From: JAUXFS01 sp050329575
Lineage (GTDB): Bacteria; Pseudomonadota; Alphaproteobacteria; Rhodospirillales; Defluviicoccaceae
DNA length: 6,460 bases
NCBI GenBank assembly: GCA_050329575.1
Contig: JBHJOP010000139.1
Location: forward strand, 1-6,460
Reading direction: 5' to 3'
Below, in pieces: positions 1-5,848 of the stretch; position 1 is the stretch's first letter; every line of letters begins with the position of its first letter. The notes beneath the pieces are model-generated. The model saw nothing but the letters and a program-made list of their open reading frames with translations. It was not told where the DNA came from and did not search any database. The translations under genes were made by a program, and so were the position numbers.

Positions 1-106
1 GCGCGCCATGGAGACGACCCCGCATTCCGGCCAGTGCAGCCACGGCCGCCCCACCTACGTCGAGTTGAAGCGCGCCGACATCGAACGCCTGTTCGGCCGA
101 CGGTAG
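1..106 (+). CDS. mutL: DNA mismatch repair protein MutL, C-terminal end (partial)
   Basis: Only the last 34 or so codons are in the window; the reading frame starts at base 2 and ends at TAG 104-106. The visible residues include METTPHSGQCSHGRPTYVEL, followed by K-R-A-D-I-E-R-L-F-G-R-R, which is the characteristic end of MutL. MutL links MutS mismatch recognition to strand incision and repair in the cytoplasm, and its C-terminal domain makes the dimer. The C-S-H-G-R-P stretch matches the C(P/N)HGRP metal-site motif of MutL proteins with their own endonuclease, with Ser in place of the usual Pro or Asn. The other endonuclease motifs lie upstream of the window, so activity cannot be judged. The next gene on this strand starts 330 bases downstream, so co-transcription is unlikely. 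Confidence 0.92.
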   Translation, partial: RAMETTPHSGQCSHGRPTYVELKRADIERLFGRR

Positions 107-261
107 CGGCCGCACCCGGGCCACCCGCAACAGGAACGTGAGCCGCCGCGCCGGCCCCGCGCCGGCCCCGCGCAGGCCGGGACGCCGCCCGCTGCGGTTC
201 GCCGCCACCGTCCCCGAGCAAAGGCCGCCGAACGGAGCACCGGCCCCGGCGCGCGGGCAAA
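107..261. other. GC-rich non-coding region after mutL
   Basis: I see no convincing gene here. The stretch is extremely GC-rich and made of short GGCC/GCGC-type repeats, including the 11-bp tandem repeat listed separately. A 74-codon frame on the minus strand crosses it, but that frame is Arg/Gly/Ala-rich, runs into the mutL end and resembles chance coding in high-GC DNA. No hairpin followed by a T-run marks a mutL terminator; the GC-rich repeats could fold into several alternative stems and slow transcription, which is only inference. Confidence 0.5.
148..180. repeat. 11-bp GC tandem repeat, about 2.5 copies
   Basis: GCGCCGGCCCC occurs twice head to tail at 148-158 and 159-169. A third, degraded copy (GCGCAGGCCGG) follows at 170-180. 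The unit is itself rich in GGCC and could form stems. It looks like simple slippage expansion in non-coding DNA; no function is apparent. Confidence 0.7.
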
Positions 262-271
262 TACTCGTAAT

Positions 272-318
272 AAGAGCATTAGATTAAAATTAATCGATCT
301 TAGATTGATAATGCTCTT
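272..318. promoter_or_regulatory. AT-rich nested inverted repeat upstream of the LapG-like gene
   Basis: AAGAGCATTA (272-281) and TAATGCTCTT (309-318) are exact 10-bp reverse complements. Between them lies a second perfect inverted repeat, GATTAA-AA-TTAATC (282-295). An imperfect one (ATTAATC, 7-base gap, GATTGAT, 289-309) overlaps it. The heptamer TTAGATT also appears twice as a direct repeat at 279-285 and 300-306, 21 bp apart, which is two helical turns. This AT-rich block stands out from a roughly 70% GC background and its right arm runs into the candidate -35 box. A transcription factor operator is the simplest reading. A long-looped mutL terminator is less likely because there is no T-run. 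The factor cannot be named. Confidence 0.5.
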
Positions 319-345
319 GACTCCGACCCGAATAACCCATATGGA
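316..345 (+). promoter_or_regulatory. candidate promoter of the LapG-like gene
   Basis: CTTGACT (316-322) is followed after 12 bases by ACCCATAT (335-342). This resembles the heat-shock sigma-32 (RpoH) consensus, CTTGAAA and CCCCATNT with an 11-16 base spacer: five of seven -35 positions and six of seven fixed -10 positions match. The same DNA also reads as a weak sigma-70-type promoter, TTGACT (317-322), 17 bases, TATGGA (340-345). Either would start transcription near 350 and give a leader of about 85 bases before the ATG at 437. The -35 box overlaps the right arm of the upstream inverted repeat by two to three bases, so a bound protein there could affect polymerase access. The assignment rests on motif matching alone. 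Confidence 0.35.
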
Positions 346-366
346 GCCCTTATAGAGAGAAAAAAC

Positions 367-386
367 TTTAACACTTACACGTTAAA
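367..386. promoter_or_regulatory. inverted repeat TTTAAC-N8-GTTAAA in the leader
   Basis: TTTAAC (367-372) and GTTAAA (381-386) are exact reverse complements separated by 8 bases, giving a 20-bp site about 50 bases before the LapG-like start codon. If the proposed promoter is right, the site lies just inside the transcribed leader, where a bound repressor could block elongation. It is short and AT-rich, so chance is possible. Confidence 0.3.
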
Positions 387-436
387 AGAGTAGACGCCTT
401 CGCAGGCGGTCCGACATCCGAAACGGGGCGCTGGAC

Positions 437-1171
437 ATGACGAGCAGCAGGGGCGAGAGCGGAGCGAAGGGGTCCCCGAACACGCGGGGGCTCGCCGGGC
501 TGGTCCTTCTCCTCGCCCTGGCCGCCTTCGTCGCGGCGCGTCCGGCGGCCGCCGCCGACGGACGGCCGAGCTACTTCCAGAGCATCGAGTTCGCGTCGAC
601 CGACATCGCTCCGTTCGGCAAGTGGCGCGACGCCCTCGCCCGCACCGCCCGCGAGATGGCCGCGGAGGCGCGCAGGGACTGCGCCGAGCCCGGCGCCGCC
701 TGCCCGTACCGCGCGCTCGACGCCTTCCTCGACACCTTGCGCCACAAGCGCCGCCACGAACAGCTGGTCGCCGTCAACGCCTACATGAACGCCCGGCCCT
801 ACGTGAGCGATCTGCGGAACTGGGGCGAGAAGGACTACTGGGCGACCCCCGGCGAGTTCCTGACCCGCTCCGGCGACTGCGAGGACTACGCGATCGCCAA
901 GTTCTTCGCGTTGAGGCGGCTCGGCTGGAGCGCCGAATCCCTGCGGCTGGCGGCGGTCAAGGATACCGCCCGCGATACCGGCCATGCGGTGCTGATCGCC
1001 TTCGACGGCGCCACCTCCTGGCTGCTCGACAACCAGATCAAGCCGGTGGTCGCCACCGACCGCGTCGACCGCTACGAGCCGGTCTACTCGATCAACGAGC
1101 ACGCGTGGTGGCGCCATCAGGTGGTCGCACCGTCGATCGCGACCCGGGTCGATACCGTCGCCGGCGGTTGA
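437..1171 (+). CDS. periplasmic transglutaminase-like cysteine peptidase (BTLCP, LapG-like)
   Basis: This 244-residue protein belongs to the bacterial transglutaminase-like cysteine peptidase family (DUF920), whose best-known member is LapG. LapG cuts surface adhesins in the periplasm to release biofilms. A signal peptide is clear: an Arg/Lys-containing start, a hydrophobic run at about 18-33 and an Ala-rich cleavage site near residue 40. The triad residues sit in order: Cys148 in S-G-D-C-E-D-Y-A, His183 in T-G-H-A-V-L and Asp198 in W-L-L-D-N-Q. Asp147 and Glu149 flank the Cys, at the positions reported to bind calcium in LapG. The family's Y-W-A-T-P-x-E-F-L and final W-W-R-H segments are also present. 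The ATG at 437 is the only ATG after the in-frame stop at 383-385; its Shine-Dalgarno (GGGG, 425-428) is weak. No LapD receptor or RTX adhesin gene lies nearby, so the substrate is unknown. The family call is secure; equivalence to LapG is not. Confidence 0.9.
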   Translation: MTSSRGESGAKGSPNTRGLAGLVLLLALAAFVAARPAAAADGRPSYFQSIEFASTDIAPFGKWRDALARTAREMAAEARRDCAEPGAACPYRALDAFLDTLRHKRRHEQLVAVNAYMNARPYVSDLRNWGEKDYWATPGEFLTRSGDCEDYAIAKFFALRRLGWSAESLRLAAVKDTARDTGHAVLIAFDGATSWLLDNQIKPVVATDRVDRYEPVYSINEHAWWRHQVVAPSIATRVDTVAGG

Positions 1172-1182
1172 GCGCGTCGCGA

Positions 1183-1207
1183 CCGCCGTCCCCGCTTCGG
1201 GCGGCGG
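1183..1207 (+). terminator. GC-rich hairpin after the LapG-like stop codon
   Basis: CCGCCGTCC (1183-1191) can pair with GGGCGGCGG (1199-1207) as a 9-bp stem with one G-U pair and a 7-base loop, starting 11 bases after the TGA. It is the strongest hairpin seen in the spacer. No T-run follows, so it is not a classical intrinsic terminator. It may be a T-less terminator or a 3' stabilising stem that partly separates the peptidase transcript from the efflux genes. Confidence 0.4.
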
Positions 1208-1272
1208 CCGATCCCGTGGTCCACCCGCCCGCCCCCCGATCCCGCTTTTCGTCCCCGTCGGCCGGCAATTCC

Positions 1273-1306
1273 TATATCAAGGGTCGGGACGATCCACCGG
1301 TGGGAG
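1273..1306 (+). promoter_or_regulatory. possible -10 box, palindrome and ribosome binding site before the adaptor gene
   Basis: TATATC (1273-1278) is the only AT-rich -10-like hexamer in the 140-base spacer; no good -35 sits 16-18 bases before it. CCACCGGTGG (1294-1303) is a perfect 10-bp palindrome that shares its last bases with the Shine-Dalgarno GGGAG (1302-1306). That ribosome binding site lies 5 bases before the ATG at 1312 and supports that start over the in-frame ATG at 1342. The palindrome could be a small operator or could mask the ribosome binding site; both ideas are inference. Confidence 0.35.
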
Positions 1307-1311
1307 CGGCG

Positions 1312-2409
1312 ATGACGGGTGCGAGCTGGACCAGACGGGGTGCGATGGTGGTGGTGTCGGCGCTCGGGGCGCTCGCATCGGCAGGGCCGCTCGCGCACGC
1401 CGCCGGGGACGCAGCGCCGCCGGTGGTCGTCGCGCCGGCGCGCATCGTCGATTTCGTCGACCGCGTCGAGGCGCTGGGCACGACGCGCGCCGACGAGTCG
1501 GTGCAGATCGCCGCCAACGTCACCGAGATCGTGCGCGAGATCCACTTCGAGGACGGCCAGTCGGTCGCCGCCGGCGACATCCTCGTCGTCCTCAACAAGG
1601 CCGAACAGGAGGCCGACCTCAAGGCGGCCGAGGCGATCCTCAGCGCCCGCCGGCTCGCCCTCGCGCGGTCCCGCCAGCTCGAGCAGCGCCAGTTCGCGCC
1701 GACCGCGCAGCTGGACGATCGGGCGGCGGCGGTCGAGGAGGCCGAGGCGCTGATCGAGAGCATCAAGGCGAGGATCGCCGACCGCATCATTCGCGCCCCC
1801 TTCGACGGCGTCGTCGGCCTGCGCAACATCAGCGTCGGCACCCTGGTGACGCCGGGTGACGTGATCACCACCCTCGACGATGTGCGGACGATCAAGCTGG
1901 ATTTCTCGGTTCCGGCGATCTATCTGGCCAACCTGCGGCCCGGGCTGCCGATCGTCGCCACCACGCCCGCGCTCGACAACCGGCCGTTGGCGGGCGAGAT
2001 CCGCAGCGTCGACACCCGCGTCGATCCGGTGACGCGGTCGCTGACGGCGCGGGCGATCCTGCCCAACCCCGACGGCGCCCTCAAGCCGGGCCTGCTCGTC
2101 ACCGTCGAGCTGCTCAAGAACCCCCGCCGGGCGCTGATCGTTCCCGAGGAGGCGCTGATCGCGCGCGGCCGCAGGACCTATGTCCGGGTGGTCGACGAGG
2201 CGGCGGAGGCCAGAGTCGTCGAGAAGGAGGTCGCGATCGGGAACCGGCGCCCGGGGGAGGTCGAGATCGTCACCGGCCTCGGCGAGGGCGAGAAGGTCAT
2301 CACCCACGGGGCGCTCAACGTGCGCCCCGGCCAGCGGGTCACCATCTCGGCGGTCGCGGACGGGGCCTGGTCGCCGCGGCCCTCGGCGGCACCGGCGCCG
2401 GGGGGCTAG
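1312..2409 (+). CDS. RND efflux periplasmic adaptor subunit (membrane fusion protein)
   Basis: This 365-residue adaptor bridges an inner-membrane RND pump and an outer-membrane channel. Residues 1-30 form a signal peptide ending at A-H-A; there is no lipobox Cys, so it is probably not a lipoprotein, unlike AcrA. Lipoyl half-motifs lie at about 60-97 (I-H-F-E-D-G-Q-S-V-A-A-G-D) and 158-190 (R-I-I-R-A-P-F-D-G-V-V-G, then V-G-T-L-V-T-P-G-D). Between them is an alpha-helical hairpin of about 60 residues, rich in Ala, Glu and Arg. A beta-barrel domain (about 195-270, with R-V-D-P-V-T-R-S-L-T-A-R) and a membrane-proximal domain (about 275-345, I-V-P-E-E-A-L) follow. The tail is Pro/Ala-rich. The start is set by GGGAG five bases upstream, although the frame is open much further back, into the peptidase gene. 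The stop lies 2 bases before the permease ATG, so the two are translated together. The family is secure; substrate and gene name are not. Confidence 0.93.
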   Translation: MTGASWTRRGAMVVVSALGALASAGPLAHAAGDAAPPVVVAPARIVDFVDRVEALGTTRADESVQIAANVTEIVREIHFEDGQSVAAGDILVVLNKAEQEADLKAAEAILSARRLALARSRQLEQRQFAPTAQLDDRAAAVEEAEALIESIKARIADRIIRAPFDGVVGLRNISVGTLVTPGDVITTLDDVRTIKLDFSVPAIYLANLRPGLPIVATTPALDNRPLAGEIRSVDTRVDPVTRSLTARAILPNPDGALKPGLLVTVELLKNPRRALIVPEEALIARGRRTYVRVVDEAAEARVVEKEVAIGNRRPGEVEIVTGLGEGEKVITHGALNVRPGQRVTISAVADGAWSPRPSAAPAPGG

Positions 2410-2411
2410 CA

Positions 2412-5400
2412 ATGATCCTCTCCGATCTGTCGGTCAAGCGGCCGGTGTTCGCGGCGGTCGTCAGCCTGCTGCTGGTGGCGTTCGGGCTGGTGGCGTTCGA
2501 ACGGCTGCCGCTGCGCGAGTACCCGGCCATCGACCCGCCGGTGGTGTCCGTCGAGACCAGCTATCGCGGGGCGTCGGCGGCGGTCGTCGAATCGCGGATC
2601 ACCGAGCTGATCGAGGACCGGATCGCCGGCGTCAACGGCATCACCTTCATTTCGTCGATCAGCGAGGACGGCCGGTCCAGGATCACCGTCGAATTCGACG
2701 TCAGCCGCGACATCGACGCCGCCGCCAACGACATCCGCGACCGGGTCGCCGGAATTCTCGGCAACCTGCCGGACGAAGCCGATCCGCCGGAGGTCCAGAA
2801 GGCCGACTCCGACGACGACGTCATCATGTGGCTGAACCTGACCAGCGACCGGATGACCCTGCTCGAATTGACCGACTACGCGCGGCGCTACCTCACCGAC
2901 CGGTTCTCCATTCTCGACGGCGTCGCCCGGGTGCGGATCGGCGGCGGCCTCAACTACGCGATCCGGATCTGGCTCGACCGCAACGCCCTGGCTGCGCGCC
3001 GGCTGACCGTCAACGACGTCGAGCAGGCCCTGCGCGCCGAGAACGTCGAACTGCCCGCCGGCAGCATCGAGTCCACCGAACGGCAGTTCACGGTGCGGGT
3101 CGAACGGGCCTTCGACACCCCCGAGAGCTTCGGCCGCCTGGTGCTCGGTCAGGGACGCGACGGCTACCTGGTGCGGCTCGTCGACGTGGCGCGCATCGAG
3201 CGCGGCGCGGCCGAAGACCGCACCTTCTTCCGCGGCAACGGCGTGCCGATGGTCGGCATCGGCATCGTCAAGCAGGCGCAGGCGAGCACCCTCGCCGTCG
3301 CCAGGGCCGCCCGCGACGAGGCCCGGCGGCTGAACGCCTCGCTGCCGGAGGGGATGTCGATCGAGGAGAGCTACGACACCAGCGTGTTCATCCAGGGCGC
3401 GATCAACGAGGTGTTCAAGACCCTGCTGATCGCCGCCGGGCTGGTCATTCTCGTCATCTACCTGTTTCTCGGCAGCATCCGCGCCACCCTGGTGCCGGCG
3501 GTGACGGTGCCGGTGTCGCTGATCGCCACCTTCATCATCCTCTACGCCCTCGGCTTCACCATCAACCTGCTCACCTTGCTCGCCCTGGTGCTCGCCATCG
3601 GTCTCGTCGTCGACGACGCGATCGTCGTGCTCGAAAACGTCCATCGTCGCATGGACGAGGGCGAGACGCCGCTGGTGGCGGCGTTCAAGGGCACCCGCCA
3701 GGTCGGGTTCGCGGTGGTCGCCACCACCCTGGTGCTGATCGCGGTGTTCGTGCCGCTGGCGTTCCTGCAGGGCCAGGTCGGCCGGCTGTTCTCGGAGTTC
3801 GCGCTGACGATGGCCGCGGCGGTGTCGTTCTCCAGCGTCGTCGCCCTCAGCCTGTCGCCGATGCTGGCGTCCAAGGTTCTGGTGCCGGGAGGCGACCGGG
3901 GTCGGATCGCCGGCGTCGTCGAGCGCCTGTTCGACCGCGTCCGCCGCGGCTACGGCCGCGCGCTCGCCGCCGCGCTGCGGCGCCCGGCGGTGACGATCGC
4001 GGCCTACCTCGCGCTGCTCGCCGTCGCCGCCGGGCTGTATGTGCGGATGCCGCACGAGCATGCGCCGCAGGAGGACCGGGGGGCGTTCTTCGTCCTCGTC
4101 ACCGGTCCGGAAGGCGCGTCGTTCGCCTACATGGCCGAGTACATGGACGTGATCGAGGAGCGGCTGATGCCGCTGGTCGAGAGCGGCGAGGTCAGTCGAT
4201 TGCTGGTGCGGGCGCCGCGCCGGTTCGGCAACCTCGACACCTTCAACACCGGCATCGCCATCGTCGTGCTCGCCGACTGGTCGGCCCGCCGCTCCGGGTG
4301 GGCGATCATGGACGACGTCGGCCGCCGGATCGCCGATCTGCCCGGCGTGCGCGCGGTGCCGGTGATGCGCCAGGGGTTCGGCCCGCGGGTCCAGAAACCG
4401 GTCCAGTTCGTCGTCGGCGGCGGCACCTACGACGAGCTCGCCGCGTGGCGGGACGTGCTGCTCGACAAGATCAACGACAACAACCCCGGCCTGACCGGCA
4501 TCGACTTCGACTACAAGGAGACCAAGCCGCAGATCAGGGTGGTGATCGATCGCGACCGGGCGGGCGATCTGGGCGTCACCATCGGCAACATCGGCCGCAC
4601 CCTGGAGACCGTCCTCGGATCGCGTCTGGTCACCACCTACATCGATGCCGGCAAGGAGCGGGACGTCATTCTCGAGGGCGATCGCGACGACCAGCGAACG
4701 CCGGGCAGCATCGAGAACATCTTCGTCCGCTCCGACCGGACCGGCCTGCTGATCCCGCTCGCCAACCTCGTGACCCTGGAGGAGATCGCCGACGCCCAGA
4801 TGCTCAATCGCTACAACCGGGTACGGGCGATCACCATCGAGGCCGGCCTCGCCGACGGCCTGTCGCTCGGCGCGGCGCTGGATTTCCTCGAGGGCCTGGT
4901 CCGCGAGCATCTGCCCGAGACGGCGATCGTCGACTACCGCGGCCAGTCGCGGGAGTTCAAGACCGCCGCCGCCGACCTCGCCTTCGTGTTCATGCTCGGC
5001 CTCGTCGTCGTCTTTCTCGTCCTCGCCGCCCAGTTCGAGAGCTGGATCCACCCGCTGGTGATCATGCTGACGGTGCCGCTCGCCATGGTCGGCGCGCTGG
5101 TCGGGCTTCTGGTCACCGGCGGCACGCTCAACCTCTACAGCCAGATCGGGCTGATCATGCTGATCGGGCTCGCCGCCAAGAACGGGATCCTGATCGTCGA
5201 GTTCGCCAACCAACTGCGCGACCAGGGAACGGCGTTCGAGGACGCGATCCGCGAGGCGGCGGGGGTGCGGCTGCGGCCGATCGCGATGACCGCGATCACC
5301 ACCGCCGCCGGCGCGGTGCCGCTGATCCTCGCCTTCGGCGCCGGCGCCGAGACCCGCTTCGTCATCGGCACGGTGGTGTTCTCGGGCGTCATCGTCGCCA

Positions 5401-5564
5401 CCGTGTTCACCCTGTTCGTGGTCCCGGTCGCCTACGCCCTGCTCGCGCGGCGGACCGGCTCGCCCGGCGACGTCGCCCGGCGCCTCGAGCGGGAGATGGC
5501 ACCGGCCGCGCGGCCGCAGCCGCTCGCCGAGGTCGGATCCGCCGAACGCCCGGCCGCCGAGTAG
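2412..5564 (+). CDS. RND efflux transporter permease (AcrB/HAE1-type)
   Basis: This 1050-residue inner-membrane proton antiporter is close to the length of AcrB (1049). The usual plan is visible: TM1 at about 10-29, a large periplasmic loop to about 335, TM2-TM6 at about 337-485, TM7 at about 525-545, a second periplasmic loop to about 853, and TM8-TM12 to about 1012. The proton-relay residues of AcrB are conserved by alignment to its motifs: Asp401 and Asp402 in L-V-V-D-D-A-I-V-V (AcrB D407/D408), Lys923 in A-A-K-N-G-I-L-I-V-E-F (K940), and Arg953 and Thr960 in R-L-R-P-I-A-M-T (R971, T978). The pump should therefore be active. It would work as a trimer with the adjacent adaptor and an outer-membrane channel not encoded here. 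The start follows the adaptor stop by 2 bases, with a G-run (2401-2405) as ribosome binding site. The cytoplasmic tail after 1012 is hydrophilic and Pro/Ala/Arg-rich. HAE1-type exporters usually handle amphiphilic drugs, but the substrate cannot be inferred. Confidence 0.96.
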   Translation: MILSDLSVKRPVFAAVVSLLLVAFGLVAFERLPLREYPAIDPPVVSVETSYRGASAAVVESRITELIEDRIAGVNGITFISSISEDGRSRITVEFDVSRDIDAAANDIRDRVAGILGNLPDEADPPEVQKADSDDDVIMWLNLTSDRMTLLELTDYARRYLTDRFSILDGVARVRIGGGLNYAIRIWLDRNALAARRLTVNDVEQALRAENVELPAGSIESTERQFTVRVERAFDTPESFGRLVLGQGRDGYLVRLVDVARIERGAAEDRTFFRGNGVPMVGIGIVKQAQASTLAVARAARDEARRLNASLPEGMSIEESYDTSVFIQGAINEVFKTLLIAAGLVILVIYLFLGSIRATLVPAVTVPVSLIATFIILYALGFTINLLTLLALVLAIGLVVDDAIVVLENVHRRMDEGETPLVAAFKGTRQVGFAVVATTLVLIAVFVPLAFLQGQVGRLFSEFALTMAAAVSFSSVVALSLSPMLASKVLVPGGDRGRIAGVVERLFDRVRRGYGRALAAALRRPAVTIAAYLALLAVAAGLYVRMPHEHAPQEDRGAFFVLVTGPEGASFAYMAEYMDVIEERLMPLVESGEVSRLLVRAPRRFGNLDTFNTGIAIVVLADWSARRSGWAIMDDVGRRIADLPGVRAVPVMRQGFGPRVQKPVQFVVGGGTYDELAAWRDVLLDKINDNNPGLTGIDFDYKETKPQIRVVIDRDRAGDLGVTIGNIGRTLETVLGSRLVTTYIDAGKERDVILEGDRDDQRTPGSIENIFVRSDRTGLLIPLANLVTLEEIADAQMLNRYNRVRAITIEAGLADGLSLGAALDFLEGLVREHLPETAIVDYRGQSREFKTAAADLAFVFMLGLVVVFLVLAAQFESWIHPLVIMLTVPLAMVGALVGLLVTGGTLNLYSQIGLIMLIGLAAKNGILIVEFANQLRDQGTAFEDAIREAAGVRLRPIAMTAITTAAGAVPLILAFGAGAETRFVIGTVVFSGVIVATVFTLFVVPVAYALLARRTGSPGDVARRLEREMAPAARPQPLAEVGSAERPAAE

Positions 5565-5628
5565 CCCCCGCCCGGCGAACGGCGGCCGCCCCGGCATGAC
5601 GCCAACCCCTTGGAAACGCTAGGGTGGC

Positions 5629-5672
5629 TCGCGACCGCGCCGTCATCGTCAAAAATCGTCAAAAGTCGTCAG
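5629..5672. repeat. repeat module A: TCGCGACCGCGCC plus three phased TCGTCA units
   Basis: The module opens with TCGCGACCGCGCC (5629-5641). Exact TCGTCA copies begin at 5646, 5656 and 5666, each 10 bases apart with A-rich spacers, and a CCGTCA variant sits at 5640-5645. The 27 bases 5646-5672 are identical to 5801-5827 in module B. The helical spacing would put every unit on one face of the DNA. Confidence 0.85.
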
Positions 5673-5698
5673 AATATCACTCAACATATTGATTTCAA
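5671..5698 (-). promoter_or_regulatory. candidate leftward sigma-70-type promoter
   Basis: On the minus strand TTGAAA (5698-5693) and TATTCT (5676-5671) are separated by 16 bases, matching five of six and four of six consensus positions. Transcription would start inside module A and run left, antisense to the end of the permease gene. The region is AT-rich, which raises the chance of accidental matches. Confidence 0.25.
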
Positions 5699-5700
5699 TA
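5687..5700. repeat. short inverted repeat TATTGA-TT-TCAATA
   Basis: TATTGA (5687-5692) and TCAATA (5695-5700) are exact reverse complements with a TT spacer, placed between the two TCGTCA arrays and overlapping the -35 box of the candidate leftward promoter. It could be an operator or a chance AT-rich palindrome. Confidence 0.4.
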
Positions 5701-5774
5701 GGTTTCATTCTCCTGTTCGTTTCGCGACCGCCACCACCGCCAAGTCCTTGCCAGCCAACGACATTCGCCCCGGG

Positions 5775-5848
5775 TCGCGACCGCGCCCGCGATACCGTCG
5801 TCGTCAAAAATCGTCAAAAGTCGTCAGCAAGTCGTCATCAAGTCGTCA
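5775..5848. repeat. repeat module B: TCGCGACCGCGCC plus five phased TCGTCA units
   Basis: TCGCGACCGCGCC recurs at 5775-5787, here as part of the perfect palindrome GGTCGCGACC (5773-5782). TCGTCA then begins at 5801, 5811, 5821, 5832 and 5843, with spacings of 10, 10, 11 and 11 bases. Spacers are A-rich (AAAA, AAAG, GCAAG, TCAAG). The first 27 bases of the array repeat module A exactly, so the two probably arose by duplication or are kept alike by selection. The arrangement resembles tandem half-sites of an OmpR/PhoB-type regulator or replication-type iterons, without matching any set I can name. Confidence 0.85.

Noticed and set aside
262..400. CtrA-type sites (TTAA-N7-TTAA)
   Set aside because: TTAA words are frequent in this AT-rich island, but no pair has both intact halves at the required 7-base spacing; only TTAG-N7-TTAA (279-293) comes near.
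622..1311. Upstream extension of the adaptor frame into the peptidase gene
   Set aside because: The frame is open but overlaps the well-supported peptidase; the signal peptide and GGGAG site fix the adaptor start at 1312.
1117..2412. Minus-strand open frame of 431 codons opposite the adaptor gene
   Set aside because: It is an antisense shadow of the adaptor with no recognisable domain and biased Asp/Arg/Gly composition.
2406..5597. Minus-strand open frame of 1063 codons opposite the permease gene
   Set aside because: It is an antisense shadow created by GC-rich codon bias; its His/Asp/Gly/Arg-rich translation shows no domain, while the plus-strand frame is a complete RND permease.
2180..5599. 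Plus-strand open frame of 1139 codons overlapping adaptor and permease
   Set aside because: It is a frame-shifted shadow, almost all Arg/Gly/Ala/Pro, with no hydrophobic segments or motifs.
1150..5800. CGATACCGTCG occurring at both 1150-1160 and 5790-5800
   Set aside because: One copy is in the peptidase coding end and the match is 11 bases in GC-rich DNA; this is plausible by chance and has no shared context.
5629..5848. CRISPR array
   Set aside because: The units are 6-10 bases with 4-5 base spacers, and the two longer modules occur only twice; there are no uniform unique spacers and no cas genes.
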